Origin: Sycobia sp. Sy_11
Taxonomy: Eukaryota; Arthropoda; Insecta; Hymenoptera; Epichrysomallidae
DNA: 64,000 nucleotides
Assembly: GCA_018907035.1 (NCBI GenBank)
Contig: JACCIC010000190.1
Location: 496,001 to 560,000 of the forward strand
Reading direction: 5' to 3'
Of the stretch, positions 1 through 11,655 are shown piece after piece (position 1 is the stretch's first letter; every line of letters starts with the position of its first letter). The notes below the pieces were generated by a model. That model saw only the letters and a program-made list of their open reading frames with translations. It was not told where the DNA came from and made no database searches. The position numbers and the translations under genes were made by a program.

Positions 1-130
1 AAAGAGACATTGATAATCAGTGAAAAGGATTATAATATAGGAGTAAGTATATATGTCCCCCATTATTCATCTGAACTATGAGACAAAGTACCGACTGCCA
101 GGCCAAACAAAGGCAACATCAAGTGCACTG

Positions 131-241
131 GTAGCAAGAGAGCGAGAAAGAGATTTATATAGCTCTCCCTCTACTCTGTCCCATATTAGGGTGACAGCGG
201 TCGCGCAACACCACCCTACAATGACATAGAATAATACGTAC

Positions 242-328
<87 letters not shown>

Positions 329-540
329 AGAGAGTAATGACGTAGGGGGCGCGTGATGTTACCAGTAGCAAGAGAGAGAGCGCTATATAGCTCTCTCTCC
401 CTCTACTCTGTTCCATATAAGGGTGATAGGTGGGGTCGTGCAACTGCGCCATTCAATGACAAAGAAATCTGCGCGCTGCAAGAGAGAGAGAGAGAGAACT
501 ATATAATTTTCTCTCTCTCTAGCACAAGAGCGTGAGAGAG
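131..540. repeat. GA-rich tandem duplication, unit about 234 bp
   Basis: The segment beginning GTAGCAAGAGAG near 131 recurs near 365 with the same order of blocks: a TATATAGCTCTC block, a CTCTACTCTGT block, a GGGTGA block, then a (GA)n run. The copies are clearly diverged but collinear, so this is a local duplication with an offset of about 234 bp. Short ORFs across it are reading frames through (GA/TC)n, not genes. Confidence 0.7.
241..322. repeat. (GA)n microsatellite
   Basis: Almost pure GA dinucleotide run with a few GACA interruptions. It lies inside the duplicated GA-rich unit. Confidence 0.9.
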
Positions 541-609
541 AGAGAGAGGGAGAGAGAGAGAAATATATAGCGCTAGGGGAGGTAGGCCCAGCGTGACGTT
601 AACGCTGTG

Positions 610-732
610 AGCTAAGAGAGTTCAAGATCACCGGAAGTGATGACGTAGGGGCTCGTGACGTAGGGAGACGTGACGTCGCAGCTGCCAACGTCAGCTTACA
701 ATTAGTTCCGGTGATCCAGAACTCCCTTAGCT
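610..732. repeat. Imperfect inverted repeat (26-bp arms)
   Basis: The arm at 610-635 (begins AGCTAAGAGAG) is repeated in reverse complement at 707-732 (ends CCCTTAGCT) with about three mismatches. The roughly 70-bp spacer contains three TGACGT-like motifs. It may be a small MITE or a foldback end; no coding content. Confidence 0.7.
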
Positions 733-742
733 ATACTAATGT

Positions 743-770
743 AGTCAGGTGCTTTGGTGGCATGCTGATT
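743..770 (+). repeat. Left member of a distant inverted pair (28 bp)
   Basis: This 28-mer (begins AGTCAGGTGCTTTGGTGGC) occurs in reverse complement at 3845-3872 with one mismatch. The two copies point inwards and bracket about 3.1 kb that includes a dead mariner. They could be the terminal inverted repeats of one element or two independent copies of a short repeat. Confidence 0.7.
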
Positions 771-884
771 TTAAAAAAAGGGCGTGAAAGAGTTAAAGAT
801 GCAGCGTAAGGCCAATTCAAGTGTGAACCGACGCAAATGCGCAGCGCGTCGGCGCCCTTGTTTGTCAAGACCAGCGACTAACCA

Positions 885-1675
885 TTCAAATGTTAGCTAA
901 CGAGTTGAATATGAACCGGGACACAGTTAGAAAGATTTTAATCAAAGATTTCGTCATGAAAAAGCTGTGCACAAAGATGGTACTGAAGAACCTTTCAGAT
1001 GAGCAAAAAACCCACCGAATGAACATCGCTCAAGATTGTCTCGTGCAAGTTAAAAGTAATTCTATTCTTCTCGATCGAGTTATTACTGGTGATGAAAGTT
1101 GGTTCTTTCAATATGACACCGAAACTAAACGACAAAATCAACAGTGACTGTCCCCTGGAGCGCTAAGGCAAAGAAGGCAAGAATAAGCAAGTCCAAGTGA
1201 AAACTATGTTTATTTGCTTCTTTGACAACAAAAGGGTGGTGCACAAAGAGTTTTTACCACCTCGACATAGCGTAAATCAAGTATTCTACCGCAATATGCT
1301 CGAAAAATTATGAAAAAGAGTGCTCAGAGTGCGTCCAGAGATTGCGAAAAACTTGGATTCTGCATCACAGCAATGCTCCCTGTCACAGTGCGCTTAGTAT
1401 CTGTCAGTTTTTGGCGTCTAAAGGCATTGCAATGTTACCACAACCGCTCTATTCATCGGACATGTCAACCTGCGACTTTTTCCTATTCCCTCATTTGAAA
1501 AAATTCGTCAAAGTTCGACACTTTGACTCCATTGAAGACATGCAAGAATCTGTGACCAGGGTACTCGGAGAGGTCCCACAAGAAGTGTTCTAGAATTGTT
1601 ACGAAAACTGGAAGTGCATACATGTAGGAGCGGACTGCTTTGAAGCGGATCACGGCGATGCACCTTAATTTTTAA
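885..1675 (+). pseudogene. Degenerate mariner transposase (D,D34D type)
   Basis: Remains of a mariner transposase spread over shifted frames. An open stretch at 890-1147 ends after the block RVITGDESWFFQYD, which holds the first catalytic Asp of the DDD nuclease. A second open stretch at 1342-1593 carries the block leading to CDFFLFPHLK with the third Asp. The second catalytic Asp is lost: the usual HHDNAP motif reads HHSNAP. A stop after the last block, frameshifts near 1150-1340 and a truncated DNA-binding domain make it inactive. The block pattern resembles the mariners that gave rise to vertebrate GVQW/SETMAR-like fragments (family knowledge). It is flanked by AT-rich DNA and lies between the distant inverted 28-mers. 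No convincing terminal repeats of its own were found. Confidence 0.85.
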
Positions 1676-1759
1676 ATATACTCCAGTTTTTAATTTTGAC
1701 GCATTACTTAATTGTATCATCTCGTATGAGAGATTCGCTGGAAATAAGATTTATTTCAT

Positions 1760-3540
1760 TAATAACTCTTTCAAAAACTGAAAGATCCTTTCCATAAATG
1801 AGCCGCTTATTCATTATTTCGTCAATATTGTAATGCTATTTCATGAAGGTAAGTGCCAATGCTAATTTTGAGAAGATATTTAATTACAAAAGCGGTCGTA
1901 TCGTGCTTAGCCGGAAGTACAATGTCTGCCGTACAGGCCAGCTGACAGACGACGTTCGATAATGCGACGCGTGCGTAATTCCAACTAGCATAATACATTT
2001 GAAGTATTATAACAAAAATTATTATTATTATAATTTCTTATCAATTATATTATAATATTATCAGGGTTATCGTATATTAGACATAGGTGCTGTAAATTGA
2101 TTTTTATAAATCAACATGGCTTTGAACGTTTGCTTATTTTAACTTTGACAAACAACACATAAAAATACTTCAAACGTTAAGAAAGCAAATTGAATTTTAA
2201 ATAAATAATTATCTTGATTCTAAATATTAGTTAGAAAATTCAAATTAAAAGAATATAAAAGTTTTTATTATGCAGAAACAAACTGTAAATATTATTCAAT
2301 ATACTTTCTCTGATCATTATTGTTTTGGTTTTCATCAACATTGTGATTTGGCATTTTTCAATATCAATGAAGTAGATTTATATACGATTTGATAAATAAA
2401 TTAAAATACTTCGATAGTTGCGAGGTTAGGCTATTACATTAATTTGTAGTTAGTTTTGGCTGCTCTGACATCACATGCAAGCAAATTCAACAGTTTAAAA
2501 AAAAAAACTAATAGCAAGATAATAAGTACTTATTTTTTAAATATAATTTTCACTCCTTAAATTCTGACATTACTGATGAAGCAGCTTCAAAAATATTATT
2601 TTTTTTATCTTATACCTGTTTCAATTATTGGTATTTATGTATATATATTATTGTATTTATTTATAAAATAAATAATTTATAAAATGGTATACTTTTATTG
2701 TTTATTGAAATTTTTTTAAAATTTATATGAAGTTGAGTTTATATCGAAATTTTAATTTATTGATAATGCACACACTGCATGTCTGGTAATTGGACACTCC
2801 CGCAAGTGAAAAAAAATTAGCTTGATTGTACTTAACTCGTTTAAGACTTCGTACACATATATATAACATTGAATGCGAATGTATAAACTATTGCCTACGC
2901 GATTAATATGTATTATATATGTATAAGTAATAGCTTACGTATAAATGAATTCAATATTCAAAATTACAAACTCGATATAAATTTACAATTAACTAAATAT
3001 TAATTAAAGTACCTATCAAAGTCAATGAATTTATATGATATTGCATAACACTGATATTAATCTTTTAGCTAGTTTATATATTATACCTAACTTAGCCTTG
3101 TTTTAAGATAAATTTGAATCATAACCAAAAATATATTGATAAGAAGCTAAGGATTATGGATTGTAAATACTTAAAAAATAGATTGAGAAAATGTATCTAT
3201 AAATTGGCCCAAATGACCGGAAAAAAGGTACATGTTAAGCTAATTACTACCCAAGTTAAATACCTTGTTACTAGGTTTTTTCATAATAAAATATCTTGTT
3301 TATAACTTAAAAATGTTTAGCGTTTCTACCAGGGTCATAAAACTAGTCAATAAACCTATCCAAACTATCATATAATATAATACATATTAAAATTAGAAAA
3401 TATATACGTGTATCTGAGAAATTTTAACACAAGTTCAGCTTACTGCGTCTTCCATATTTAATAACTGCTGATCTAACGTAGACATATCATTTTTATAAAA
3501 TAGATTTTTGAGATAATCGAATTAAGAACACGTGCGAAAC
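1760..3540. other. AT-rich DNA, no gene seen
   Basis: Low-complexity AT-rich sequence. The only moderate ORF (3114-3305) has no recognisable motif and the base composition of its surroundings. Confidence 0.6.
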
Positions 3541-3559
3541 AATAAAAATTAAATATGCA

Positions 3560-3613
3560 CACACACACACACGCACGCACGCACACACACACACACGCGC
3601 GCGCACACACACA
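3560..3613. repeat. (CA)n/(CG) microsatellite
   Basis: CA dinucleotide run with interspersed CGCA units. Confidence 0.9.
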
Positions 3614-3844
3614 TTATATTTGTATTGTAAGCAGCACAACGTAACTTAATTTCAAACGCAAAAGCTCCGCCGTTCGAACTTTACATATATAAGAATAAGT
3701 GTTAAGAATCATTTTATAAGTATAATAACTGGAGAACGGAAAATCTCGGATCCGCCTGGGGAGAAATTTTTTAGAATAATTTTATTTTTAATAAATCAAA
3801 TATTAAAATTAATGATATAAGAGTTAATAAAATTAATAATATAC

Positions 3845-3872
3845 AATCAGCATGCCACCAAAGTACCTGACT
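3845..3872 (-). repeat. Right member of a distant inverted pair (28 bp)
   Basis: Reverse complement of 743-770 with one mismatch. Confidence 0.7.
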
Positions 3873-4255
3873 AAGACTCAGGGCATCACTACTACACTTT
3901 ACGCACTTTTTCATAAGTTTCTGTCGTAGTTTCACCGAGGTTCGCACAAAATTTCGTTGAACACCGTTGCTCTAAATGTCTCTGTTCCATTTTCGTGACA
4001 TGTACTACTCGCGCGTTGTTATAAAACACTATAAACAAAGATCCGTTAAGGTCTCAATCGAGAGAGTAGGGATCTACCATTACGGTGGCGGAGTTACAGA
4101 TGTGCAGTGTTGCCACAGGCCGAGAAATAAAATCGATCGCATTACTTAATTGTCTGTCCTCGTACTTAGGAAATTCAGTTTAATATATTTAGTTAATAAA
4201 GTTTAATACATAATTTTTTTTTTTAGCTCTATTTATGCATTCAAATAGCTGTGCT
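3873..4255. other. Mixed-composition spacer, no gene seen
   Basis: Somewhat more GC than its surroundings between 3880 and 4140, but open frames are short and no motif is recognised. Confidence 0.5.
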
Positions 4256-4267
4256 AATTAGCGACGG

Positions 4268-4405
4268 AGGTCTACGATGTGTTTGTAAACAAAGCACATG
4301 TAAATTATTACAGCAGTGCTTGTGTCAATCAGCCAAGTCCGGGATTTGCACTTGGATCACTAAGTTACTAGCCCTTCGCTCTAGCGATCGAGCCATCGTA
4401 GACTT
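4268..4405 (-). repeat. Possible tRNA-derived SINE or tRNA relic
   Basis: On the minus strand an A-box-like start, TGGCTCGATCG (4396-4386), is followed about 34 nt later by a B-box-like GTGCAAATCCC (4351-4341), the spacing of an internal RNA polymerase III promoter. The B box sits in a stem-loop with arms CCAAGT and ACTTGG. The unit is bracketed by inverted decamers GTCTACGATG (4270-4279) and CATCGTAGAC (4394-4403). No cloverleaf acceptor stem closes, so a working tRNA is unlikely; a SINE head or tRNA pseudogene is the better reading. Confidence 0.45.
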
Positions 4406-4409
4406 CTTA

Positions 4410-6600
4410 ATGCATTTAAGAAAATGAATTTGATTTAGCCAATTTAAATAAATTCGTTTTAGACAATTAATAATGTTTATTTAATTAAAAAATATCGTAT
4501 CAACTAAATTAGTCAATACATTTAAATATATATTTTTTATAATTAAAAACAGTTCTTTATATTAAACAAATATTTTATTCTTTCAATTTCCAGAAATGTA
4601 TTTATTTAAAATTATCAAATTTTGTATCAGTGTACTTAAAATTACAAAATCTATTTCAAACAATAGTTTTCTTATCAAAATATATTTTTATATTATGTGT
4701 TTTATTTATACATTTATTTTCTACAATCAGCGTTTTTAAAAAAACTGCGAAGATATCTGTGATTTGTATAATCGTAAAATTTTTCAGGGGATCGCGAGAC
4801 GGAGCTATTGAACTTTTCTCCAAAAAACATCTACAATATTTATTTCAAATATTTTGTTGAAAACACAAGATACGAATCATTCACGGTATTCGTGATTCAA
4901 TTCTTCGTGCCACAAGTTTTTCTGGAGTATTTCTAACGAACGATTGAGCATTTATAAGTTTTATTAATAAAAAAATTTTATTCATAAAATCATAATCAAT
5001 AAAATTATACAAAAATTCATTCGTTCATATATTCCTTCCAAAAAATAGAATTGTAATGCTTAAAATAACTTGATAGAGAAATTTACAAGACAGTATAGTA
5101 TTGAAGCTTATTGTGTTAACAATTATTATTACCAATGAATCACAAGAAATTTTAGCTATATCACGAGCTATAATTCAGACTTCCAATTATTGTGAGGAGC
5201 ACTTTATATATATATATATATGCACACACACACACATAAACGTACATATAAACACAATGTTAAATAAAAATATATGCCACTATAAATAAGTTAAATATAG
5301 TGTATAAGTAAACCTAATAAATTAATTAACTTTTTTGGGAAAGTATTAGCCTATAAAATAAAACTGAGAAATAAACTTCATAAAATTAATGATGAATAAT
5401 AGGTTAAATATAAAGATTTTTATTTGTATCATTTAATAGATTAATGTTTTTTTATATACATTATTATAAAATCACTTATTTGATATCGATATAAATTTCT
5501 ATATAGTAATTGCATGATAATCGCTTATATTAATTTTGTATACACATTTTATGATTTTTATATATATTTATTTTCATTAAATAATAATGATGCAACTGGT
5601 AATAATACTCTGTAGTTAAAGTAATAAAATGAAAGAAATATCAATCCAAGAAAAAAATCTGAAGTATTTGTTAAGGGGTTATATTTTGAAAAATCAAGTA
5701 TACATTAAAATATCAAAAATTATCAATGTATACATATATATATAATATAACTCAAATATAATAAAAATATATTATTTCAATTTTTTAATATGGAAAGTTT
5801 AAAAAATTATTTAAATTCTTATGATTGACAGCAAATAGAAAATTATAATTACATAATATACTAGTGTATAATACTATACAATTCATTTATATGATGAAAG
5901 TGACTTTACGACATCAATCCACGAAGGAAGTCCATATAATAAAGATAGATCAATGATTTATAAAAATTTCGCTTGTTTTAGTTGATAAAAATATAAATTA
6001 TTGCATGGCTCCCAATAATATCTCATGTTTAGAAAATATTCAGTACTCTAATTGATAAGAGCAAAAGATTTTTTTATAATGCAAATGTAAAAATGATAGT
6101 GGTTAGATTTAGAACAATAATTTTTAACAGTGAAAAGATTTATACACTTGCGACTTTGTTTTCTTTTAAAGTCAGCTGAGTAAATCAAAGAAACCACCTT
6201 AATAGTTCTAATTCAAATTAAAAGTAAAACTATATTCTACAATTATCCTTAAAATAAATGTTTTTAAATTATATATTAAAATATCAATTTGCATGAAATT
6301 TACATTACATTTCATTAAATTAAATTACATTAATTACATTTAAATTAAATGTTACATATAAATTAGAAAAATGAAGTAAAAAAAGGATACGAACAAAGTG
6401 TCTCTCCCAATTTTCAACCATGTACAATTCTGTTACTAAAGTATATCTAAAGTACCAATGGCGAAAAAAGAAAAATATTTTATTTAATAACATCTTTATG
6501 GTGGTATAGCTGTCTTTTTTAAATGACAAAATATTTATTAATGGTATTATGGTGGGTAGAAAGGAGTGCAATAGGGAGAGTAGAGAGAAGGAGTGGAAAC
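4410..6600. other. AT-rich DNA, no gene seen
   Basis: Long AT-rich tract with short ORFs lacking any recognised domain. A small (TA)n(CA)n run occurs near 5203-5235. Confidence 0.6.
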
Positions 6601-6802
6601 TCCGCTAAAATCGTGTAAAATTAAACGGCAGGATTTCGGGTCAGAATTGACCACAAGGCGGCGACACCCTGTGAGGTTGCTTGTTCAAATGCATGTATTT
6701 GAAGAACAGAATGTGGTTGTTTGCAATGAGTGTGGAGAGAGGGGAAAGTAATTTCTGCTCCCTAGTTTTGCTTCTTTTCTTCCCCTTACTCGTATTGGCT
6801 TC

Positions 6803-6999
6803 TGCTTTCTTTCTCTGTTGCATGCAGAACCATCAAATCTGAACTACCATCTTCGGCTAATTTTTGATAAGCTTTTCCCATGTAAATTTACATGGGAAAA
6901 GCTATCAAAAATTAGCCAGAGATGCTAGTTCAGATACGTCTCGTAGACGCCGCTGTCTTGCAAATCCCTCAATGGTTCTGCGTGCAACAGAAAGAGTAT
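6803..6999. repeat. Large foldback palindrome (nested inverted repeats)
   Basis: The core 6837-6935 is a near-perfect hairpin with about 49-bp arms meeting at the self-complementary centre CATGTAAATTTACATG, with essentially no loop. Outside it a second pair of arms (about 6805-6833 and 6973-6998, around TTCTGTTGCATGCAGAACC) extends the foldback; about 37 extra bases sit on the right between inner and outer arms. This is the structure of a foldback/MITE element or a recent inverted duplication. A short 68-aa ORF overlapping the right arm is probably a by-product. Confidence 0.85.
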
Positions 7000-7009
7000 T
7001 AGTCCAGGC

Positions 7010-7975
7010 GAATTCGGTCCAAAATGGCCGACTTACCAACATTTTCTCCAACGCCTATTTTTTTCATTAAATTATAGCTGAGGATGTGTAGAATAAGACC
7101 CTAAATTGTCGGGTTCGTAACTCATCGGCAAAGTACTTATTTATTGCAAAATAGCAAAAAAATGCTCTTTTATTACTTTTTCTTCAATAGTTTAAATAAT
7201 ATTGCTCTAATCGAAAAATGTTTCGTATAAAAGTTATGCAGGACATAATTCTGGACAAAAGTACGTACGTTAAGAACTTAAAAAGTCAACTTTTCTATTG
7301 TTAAATAAACAATGAAAATGGAACAAGCTTCAATGTTCAAAAAACTATAAAATTTGTTTAAACAATTGAAATTCAATAATAATGACGCAAAGAGATGTTT
7401 TTTTATCTACTTATAATGTATTTCAAATTACAAAGTGTACTTTCAATATGCCGACCAGTTGCAAAATTATTTATATTGCAACTTAACTATTGCGAAGTTC
7501 GCCAACTGCTGGGGATTTTTTAATGCAGTAAAATGCAATCGTCAGAAAATATGAATAGTAATCAAAGCTGAAAAAAGCAGATATTATATAAATATTTATA
7601 TTGTTTAAAGTGAAAACGCCGTTGCTAAGGATGTTTTTAACGCTAAAATATTGAAACAAAATGCATTTTATTACGTTTAAAAAAAGAAAACTTTGAACCC
7701 TTGCACATTTTCGTATGACTATTAGAAGACGAGAAAATTTTTGTTTAAACTATTGTTTTTTACTTGTCATTTAATTAATATTTTATTTGAAATTTGGCAA
7801 GGTGCAAGTATAAAGGTTAATTTATCTTTACATTTATTAATACATTCTAAATTATTAGTAATTATGTTAAAATGTAACATTTATAAAAAGTTTTTACGCG
7901 TGTCGTCAGCGACGTCATTCGGCGGCTTGTCTCTCCTCGCGTCGACATTTCGGAGCCACCTACTCAGCATGCGCA
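7010..7975. other. AT-rich DNA with a short GC-richer island
   Basis: No gene seen. The last part (about 7895-7985) is CpG-richer than its surroundings and borders the repeat that follows; the ORF across it has no recognised motif. Confidence 0.5.
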
Positions 7976-7979
7976 CATT

Positions 7980-9206
7980 CATTGCACGGGCGCATTCATT
8001 TTAGTTATTTTAGGTATTAAAAAAATAGTTTAAATTAATGTACCATATAAGAGATGAATATTTGATGTTCACAGTAAATAAATAAAATAAGAAATATATA
8101 ACGTACAAGACATTTAATTTTTTTTAATAACAATTAAACATGTACGTTTGTATTTCTTTTAATTTTTTGAGATAATAAAAACAATAATTAAATACAGATA
8201 TAGATATTTTTAATTTAAAGATAAAATTTTAAAGAAGTAAATAATTAAATAAATTCTACTTCGAATATAAGTAAGATATTTCAAGAAAATTCCAATATTA
8301 TTACACAAAATACTCATGTTTTATAACAACTTTTTTCAGGATGATTGAACAAAAATTAAGAAGTCTGAGTGACCTTAATCTAAAAAATAAGTCTGTTTGC
8401 AAAATTATTTTAAAAGTAAATTGATATGATCGTTTCTAATTTAAACAAAAGAAAATATTGAAATCAATTTTTACATAGTCAGATATATGTAAATATCATT
8501 TCGTTTTATTTTTAAAATTATTTCTTATTATTATTCAATAAAATTTGCTTATTGAAAGTGTGTCAATGCACTCACTTATTTATAACGTGGGAATACAGTA
8601 CTATAAAATATAATTTAAAAATTGTTTCGACATGTTCTTGCAGGCCAGGTTTTGAAAAATTTATTGTAATTTAAATGGTTAAAAAATATTGAGGAATAGT
8701 ATTTTTTACCAGCTTATACTGAACACTACGCAAAATAAACTATCGTTCCAAACCAACGAATCAATTAAAATTAATTAATTGTAGATTGAATATTTACGAA
8801 TGCTTCTTTTATCAGGGTAAATCGTTCATTTTATCAAAGAAACTTAATCTAATACAACATATAGTACTAATCTACAGTACCATAATCTACTACTTGTACC
8901 AATTGATAATTGTTTGAATATTTTAAACTTGTATCGTTAAGTCCAGTTAAATTACAAAACAAAGATGAGTTGTGAGTTTGTTTCAGTTATGTTTGATATC
9001 AAGAAGATTTTTAAATATGTCAATTTTTAACATATATTTCGACATTGTTTTTTCCAAGTAATTTTTTGTCAGTAAATAAATTTACATTATTTATCTTAAT
9101 TTGCTGTATTTTACTATCTTCTAGTTGATGTAATCTATCACTTCTAAGGTCACTATGAGGAATATTTACGTATGATTGTGAAGTCTAATTAGGTAAAAAT
9201 ATCATG
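7980..9206 (+). repeat. Non-coding interspersed repeat, copy 1 (about 1.2 kb)
   Basis: This segment matches 42002-43130 in reverse complement over almost its full length, and part of it matches 54711-54869. Shared landmarks include CATTCATTTTAG at the left edge, GATGAATATTTGATG, the block around GGTAAATCGTTCATTTT, and ATGAGGAATATTTACG near the right edge; similarity stops near ATTAGGTAAAAATATCAT at 9189-9206. No ORF is conserved, so this looks like a non-autonomous element of unknown class. Confidence 0.8.
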
Positions 9207-9287
9207 TATATAAATGCAATGCATTATAGCGAAGAGCTTTTAAATGATTAGAATGTTCAATACACTTTTGTAGAACGTAATTTTAAA

Positions 9288-9292
<5 letters not shown>

Positions 9293-9342
<50 letters not shown>
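9293..9342. repeat. (TA)n microsatellite
   Basis: Pure TA run directly abutting the putative terminus of the Helentron-like element. Confidence 0.95.
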
Positions 9343-9343
<1 letters not shown>

Positions 9344-9344
<1 letters not shown>

Positions 9345-9523
9345 TAGTATCCCCCGTTTCGGCTTCGCCCGAGATATTAATTTAACCAATTTCATAAATA
9401 ATTCAATAATATCTAAGTAAAAAGTACTCTATATATAAAAATCTATGTTTCTATAAATAATTGACCGTGACTTACCTATCATCGCATCAATATAAAAAGT
9501 TGATATTTTGTCAACCATTTTAT

Positions 9524-9568
<45 letters not shown>

Positions 9569-10440
9569 GCATATTAAATACAGCTTCGATGAAGAAAATT
9601 GTACATTCGAGTTCGAGTGGCAGAAAAAAATGTGCAAGTGTCTCGAGGCGACATTTACAGAGAGTATCATGTTCGGATTATAGGAACTGTCTCGGGACGA
9701 CTGCTATAGAGAGTTTTGTGTTGGGGAGGTAGAATACCATGTCCAGTTATTCCGGGATGACTCTTACTGATAATGTGCGTGTTCGCATGATAGAATAACA
9801 ATCTCTTCATAGAAGTCGCACTGACATACCTGGATATTGTTTCCCACCAAAAAATCCCCCGTAGAAGTCTTTTGAAAACACCTGGAAATCGCATTCTATC
9901 ATCCGAACACGAAACTGCCCGTAGAAGTTGACCCGATATACCTGAACATCGTTTCCTACCAACTAAACACGATAGTCCCCATAGAAATCGTCCCATCATA
10001 CCTGGACATCGTCTTCTACCGTCCGAATACGAAATCCCCCCTAGAAGTCATTCCAAAACACCTGTAAATCGCATTCTATTATCCGAACACGCAACTGGCT
10101 ATATAAATCGTCTTGAGGCAACGGGATATCGTAATCAGCTGCCCGTACACGCCAATACAATATTTCTCAGTAGAAACCGTATTTAAAATGTGTATATATA
10201 ATATGTACAATATAATATGCATACAATATATATTACATATTGCGTATATTTTCGTTTTTCAATCAAATACCGTGAATATTTTCATAGTGATGCCAACTGA
10301 AATTCAAGAAAATGGTATGGCCAATAGCATATTTTATAAGCAGACCATGGAGATTACCTTTTTATGCAGAAGTGACGATATATATATAGTTGTGAGGTTG
10401 GTAAAGAACCCTTTTTTGCCATCATTTCTTTTGTGATGGT
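9344..10440 (-). mobile_element. Helentron-like non-autonomous element, copy A (partial)
   Basis: Read on the minus strand, this copy ends in a short hairpin (TCGG, loop GCGAAG, CCGA, 9372-9359) followed about 11 nt later by CTAG (9347-9344), the layout of a Helitron-type 3' terminus. Inside is a 60-bp minisatellite (9598-10150), then a unique block (10149-10330) shared with the copies at 29.3 and 46.5 kb. The opposite end, which in the other copies reads ATACTAATTTATA, is missing here. No replicase/helicase ORF is present. Assignment rests on architecture (terminal hairpin, central tandem repeats as in DINE-1/Helentron elements), not on protein similarity. Confidence 0.5.
9598..10150. repeat. 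60-bp minisatellite with an orientation switch
   Basis: From about 9795 onward, units recur every 60 bp (starts near 9901, 9961, 10021, 10081, 10141), each with ACAC near the start, a GTAGAAGT-like block and CTGGACATCG-like and TTCTACC-like blocks. From about 9600 to 9795 related units lie in the opposite orientation, giving a head-to-head array. The same unit family recurs at 46195-46525 and as a relic at 52260-52390. Confidence 0.8.
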
Positions 10441-10643
10441 GCATCTTAGGTAGGGGTAGTATATCATTTATTATAATTTTATATAATTTAATAGATCTAA
10501 AATTTCTTTTCGTATTTAACTAAATAGATGTTCTTTTCATTTTTATTAGTAATAGAAAATATAATAATATCCTCCCTGTACCTGATAATTAACTTGTCCT
10601 TTCCTGGATTATTCATAATCTATTAATATATATAATTTAAATA

Positions 10644-10799
10644 AATTCCAGGATAAAACGGTAGGTCTGACGAAGAAATATTTGTAAACAACCCACGTTC
10701 CAAACAAATTGTTTTAATACAATTTAATCCGTTCGGGGTTCTTTACACCTCTATTAATGGGTACTTCTGCCGGATGTTTCTTAAATAAGTACACCGTTA
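10644..10799 (+). repeat. 5' LTR of the short LTR element
   Basis: Begins AATTCCAGGATAAAA and ends AAGTACACCGTTA; matched by 11656-11810. Confidence 0.8.
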
Positions 10800-10805
10800 G
10801 AGAAA

Positions 10806-10818
10806 TGGCGCCCAACAT
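10806..10818 (+). promoter_or_regulatory. Primer binding site, tRNA-Lys type
   Basis: TGGCGCCCAACAT lies 6 nt after the 5' LTR. TGGCGCCC is complementary to the 3' end of tRNA-Lys (established for retroelements). Confidence 0.75.
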
Positions 10819-11094
10819 GCTTTAGACGGTTTAGAGGAAATTATTTGTTTTTCCCTCTTTTCTCTCTCTCTGTTATACAGTCTTTTCGTCAAAGCACTTG
10901 GCGAATATAAATGCGCCAATTTTGAACCTACGAGGGAAACATTTTCTTTTATATTTTTAAAGAAATTTTTCTTTTCTTATTATTAATAAGAAAGAAAATT
11001 TAGTTTTTTTCTCTCGTTCCTCAGACGGCTTTTAAGAACGTGATTAAAAAATAATAAATTTTTTTTGTGCCTTTTATTATATCAGGTTATATAC

Positions 11095-11640
11095 AGGGTC
11101 TACCCGCCTTACCACAGTTCTTGACCCAGGAACTCGATGACTTGGCGGAGTCAGCGAGAGCTCAGGAAGCATTCCTGAGCTTACACCGGCAGCGCCGTAA
11201 ATGATAAAGGGTGGAGGAGTTACGGCAACACTTGAACGCCAAAAGGTCGCCGAGGCCGAGGCAAAGCGAGTGCATGCCGAGCTCCTCCGTACTCGTGAAG
11301 AGGCGCGCCGGTTAGGGGAGGGTATCCCCTCCACCCTTCGGGATTCCTCGGAGTTAGCCGCGGATGAGCAACTGCGATCAAGAGTAGCTTCGCAACCCGG
11401 AGGGCGTCGAGGTGGTAGAGTACCAGGGTGTATCATCGGTGGTGCTTCCGGTCGCGGCAGGGGAAGTCAGTCGGGTAATTTGCGCAAAGAAGATACCTGA
11501 CCTGGGATTTCGAAGAACAAGAAGAAACCGGAAATCCCAGATGAAGACTTCCAGTCGTACTACGTCGACGACCCTAGTGGACGGTACGACCGACACCACC
11601 GGTGATTTTTTGTGGATTTCGGGCGTCACGAAAAAGGAAA
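11095..11640 (+). pseudogene. Gag-like remnant of the short LTR element
   Basis: GC-richer than its surroundings, with overlapping open frames at 11201-11500 and 11412-11687 that are arginine/glutamate-rich and likely coiled-coil in the first part. Reading continuity requires frame changes, and stops occur near 11200. No zinc knuckle or catalytic motif is visible. Position between PBS and 3' LTR makes a degraded gag the best reading; direct similarity is not shown. Confidence 0.5.
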
Positions 11641-11655
11641 AATGCCCTAATCATG

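Noticed and set aside
216..452. ORF of serine/leucine repeats on the minus strand
   Set aside because: It is a translation of the (GA/TC)n tract and has no other content.
9300..9345. CRISPR-like arrays in the tandem repeat regions
   Set aside because: Repeats are contiguous minisatellites or dinucleotides without spacers, in a eukaryotic context.
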